Positions 63,168 through 64,000 of a DNA stretch of 64,000 bases are shown here, in pieces. Within the stretch, counting starts at the first letter, position 1. Every line of letters begins with the position of its first letter. The position numbers were made by a program, and so were the translations under genes. The DNA is from Tessaracoccus palaemonis (lineage in GTDB: Bacteria; Actinomycetota; Actinomycetes; Propionibacteriales; Propionibacteriaceae). Where the stretch lies: positions 1,984,001 through 2,048,000 of the forward strand of contig NZ_CP079216.1 of assembly GCF_019316905.1 (NCBI RefSeq), in the 5' to 3' direction. The notes beneath the pieces were generated by a model. It was not told where the DNA came from and ran no database searches. It saw only the letters and a list, made by a program, of their open reading frames with translations.

Positions 63168-64000
63168 TCAGAAGATCAGCGGGTCGATCGCCACCGCGAG
63201 GAACAGCAGCGCGAGATATGTGTTCGACCAGTGGAACAGGCGCATGGCCTTCAGCTGGGCGCCCTCGAGTCCGGCACGGGCCCGCGACCAGAGTGCCCAG
63301 GCCTCCCGCAGCATCACGGCACCGAACACGGCCGCGGCCACGGGGTACAGCCATCCCGTCGGGGCCAGCGGCCACAGCAGCAGCGAAACGGCGACGGTCG
63401 CCACCGAGTACCAGAAGATGCGCTTGGCAACCCGCGGGGCACCCATCACCACGGGCAGCATCGGCACGCCCGCAGCGGCGTAGTCGTCCTTGTAGCGGAA
63501 GCTCAACGCCCAGGTGTGCGGGGGCGTCCAGAGGAAGACCACCGCGAACAGGACCAGCGGGGGCCAGGCCACCGCCCCGGTGACGGCCGTCCAGCCGATC
63601 AGGGGCGGGAAGCAGCCGGCGATGCCGCCCCAGACGATGTTCTGCGACGTGCGGCGCTTCAGCCACATCGTGTAGACGAAGATGTAGAAGGCGTTCGCGG
63701 CCAGCGCCAGGATGGCCGAGAGCCAGTTCGCGCCGAAGCCGAGGATGACCGTCGCGAGGACCGCCAGCACGGCACCGAAGGTCGTCGCGGCCGCGGGAGT
63801 GACCTGGTGCCGCGGCACGGGACGGCGTCGGGTGCGGCGCATTACCTCGTCGATGTCGGCATCCAGCACACAGTTGAACGTGTTCGCGGACGCGGCCGCG
63901 AACAGGCCGCCCACGAACGTCACCAGCATGAGCTGCCACGGCGGCACGCCACCGGCGGCCAGGAACATGGCAGGCAGGGTCGTGACGAGCAGCAACTCGA
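63168..64000 (-). CDS. ctaB: Protohaem IX farnesyltransferase CtaB, partial at right edge
   Basis: UbiA-family membrane prenyltransferase converting haem B to haem O, used by CtaA. The visible 277 codons lack only the N-terminus (the frame is open to base 64000). Seen: [20 protein letters not shown] (first Asp-rich motif with NxxxDxxxD), [35 protein letters not shown] and the second loop [19 protein letters not shown]. Seven to nine hydrophobic helices. Its 3' end is duplicated at 61810-61844. Confidence 0.96.
   Translation of the reverse strand, partial: ELLLVTTLPAMFLAAGGVPPWQLMLVTFVGGLFAAASANTFNCVLDADIDEVMRRTRRRPVPRHQVTPAAATTFGAVLAVLATVILGFGANWLSAILALAANAFYIFVYTMWLKRRTSQNIVWGGIAGCFPPLIGWTAVTGAVAWPPLVLFAVVFLWTPPHTWALSFRYKDDYAAAGVPMLPVVMGAPRVAKRIFWYSVATVAVSLLLWPLAPTGWLYPVAAAVFGAVMLREAWALWSRARAGLEGAQLKAMRLFHWSNTYLALLFLAVAIDPLIF

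Overview
The window looks like the chromosome of a high-GC actinobacterium, probably of the Propionibacteriaceae (Tessaracoccus/Arachnia-like). This is inferred from very GC-rich coding sequence with GTG/TTG starts, the rpsB-tsf-pyrH-frr-cdsA-rlmN order, a suf operon with sufR and sufU, a fabG-fabI pair, SURF1/CtaA/CtaB haem-copper oxidase assembly genes, two DUF222-HNH genes, and intergenic repeats that translate into the artefact peptide SKRPERSEG. No rRNA, tRNA or CRISPR array was found.

Layout. 0-3.4 kb: an amidohydrolase, a transposase tail remnant and a DUF222-HNH pseudogene broken by one in-frame TAG. 3.4-9.2 kb: gdhA, an unrecognised protein, and an ECF vitamin/metabolite importer whose two ATPases and T component form one polypeptide, led by its own GntR/HutC regulator with a perfect 12-bp operator. 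9.2-17.2 kb: conserved core block (rlmN, cdsA, frr, pyrH, tsf, rpsB), a two-domain M23 protein, xerC and def. 17.3-20.1 kb: GH42 beta-galactosidase and a TetR regulator. 20.1-26.1 kb: repeat cluster, SpoU methylase, SBF-like transporter, ABC ATPase/NfeD/SPFH operon, fabG-fabI. 26.2-31.4 kb: DUF3099, SURF1, RlmA-like methylase, GPH sugar symporter with GH13 glucosidase. 31.5-38.2 kb: ABC-F, RarD, alpha/beta hydrolase, GT2, an intact DUF222-HNH gene, and three different intergenic repeat structures. 38.1-45.8 kb: an APH-fold kinase and the suf operon (sufR-B-D-Rieske-C-S-U-DUF59), with a candidate iron box upstream. 46-56.9 kb: ABC exporter, ctaA, M3 peptidase, DinB protein, DHA2 efflux pump, and a peptide/nickel-class ABC importer with a fused permease and a Fur/Zur-type box over its start. 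57-64 kb: a single-polypeptide Type ISP restriction-modification gene, then a DUF4921 gene and ctaB, which runs off the end.

Most interesting region: the Type ISP gene (57,011-61,755) is interrupted by a run of nine G in its coding strand; ten or seven G would restore one continuous product of about 1,581 residues, so it looks phase-variable and currently OFF. It sits between a decayed copy of the ctaB 3' end and a decayed copy of the DUF4921 3' end, exactly the place a DUF4921 gene would occupy in a duplicated ctaB-DUF4921 unit. At least twelve promoters in the window have a TANNNT -10 box only 5-8 nt before the start codon, the signature of leaderless transcription.
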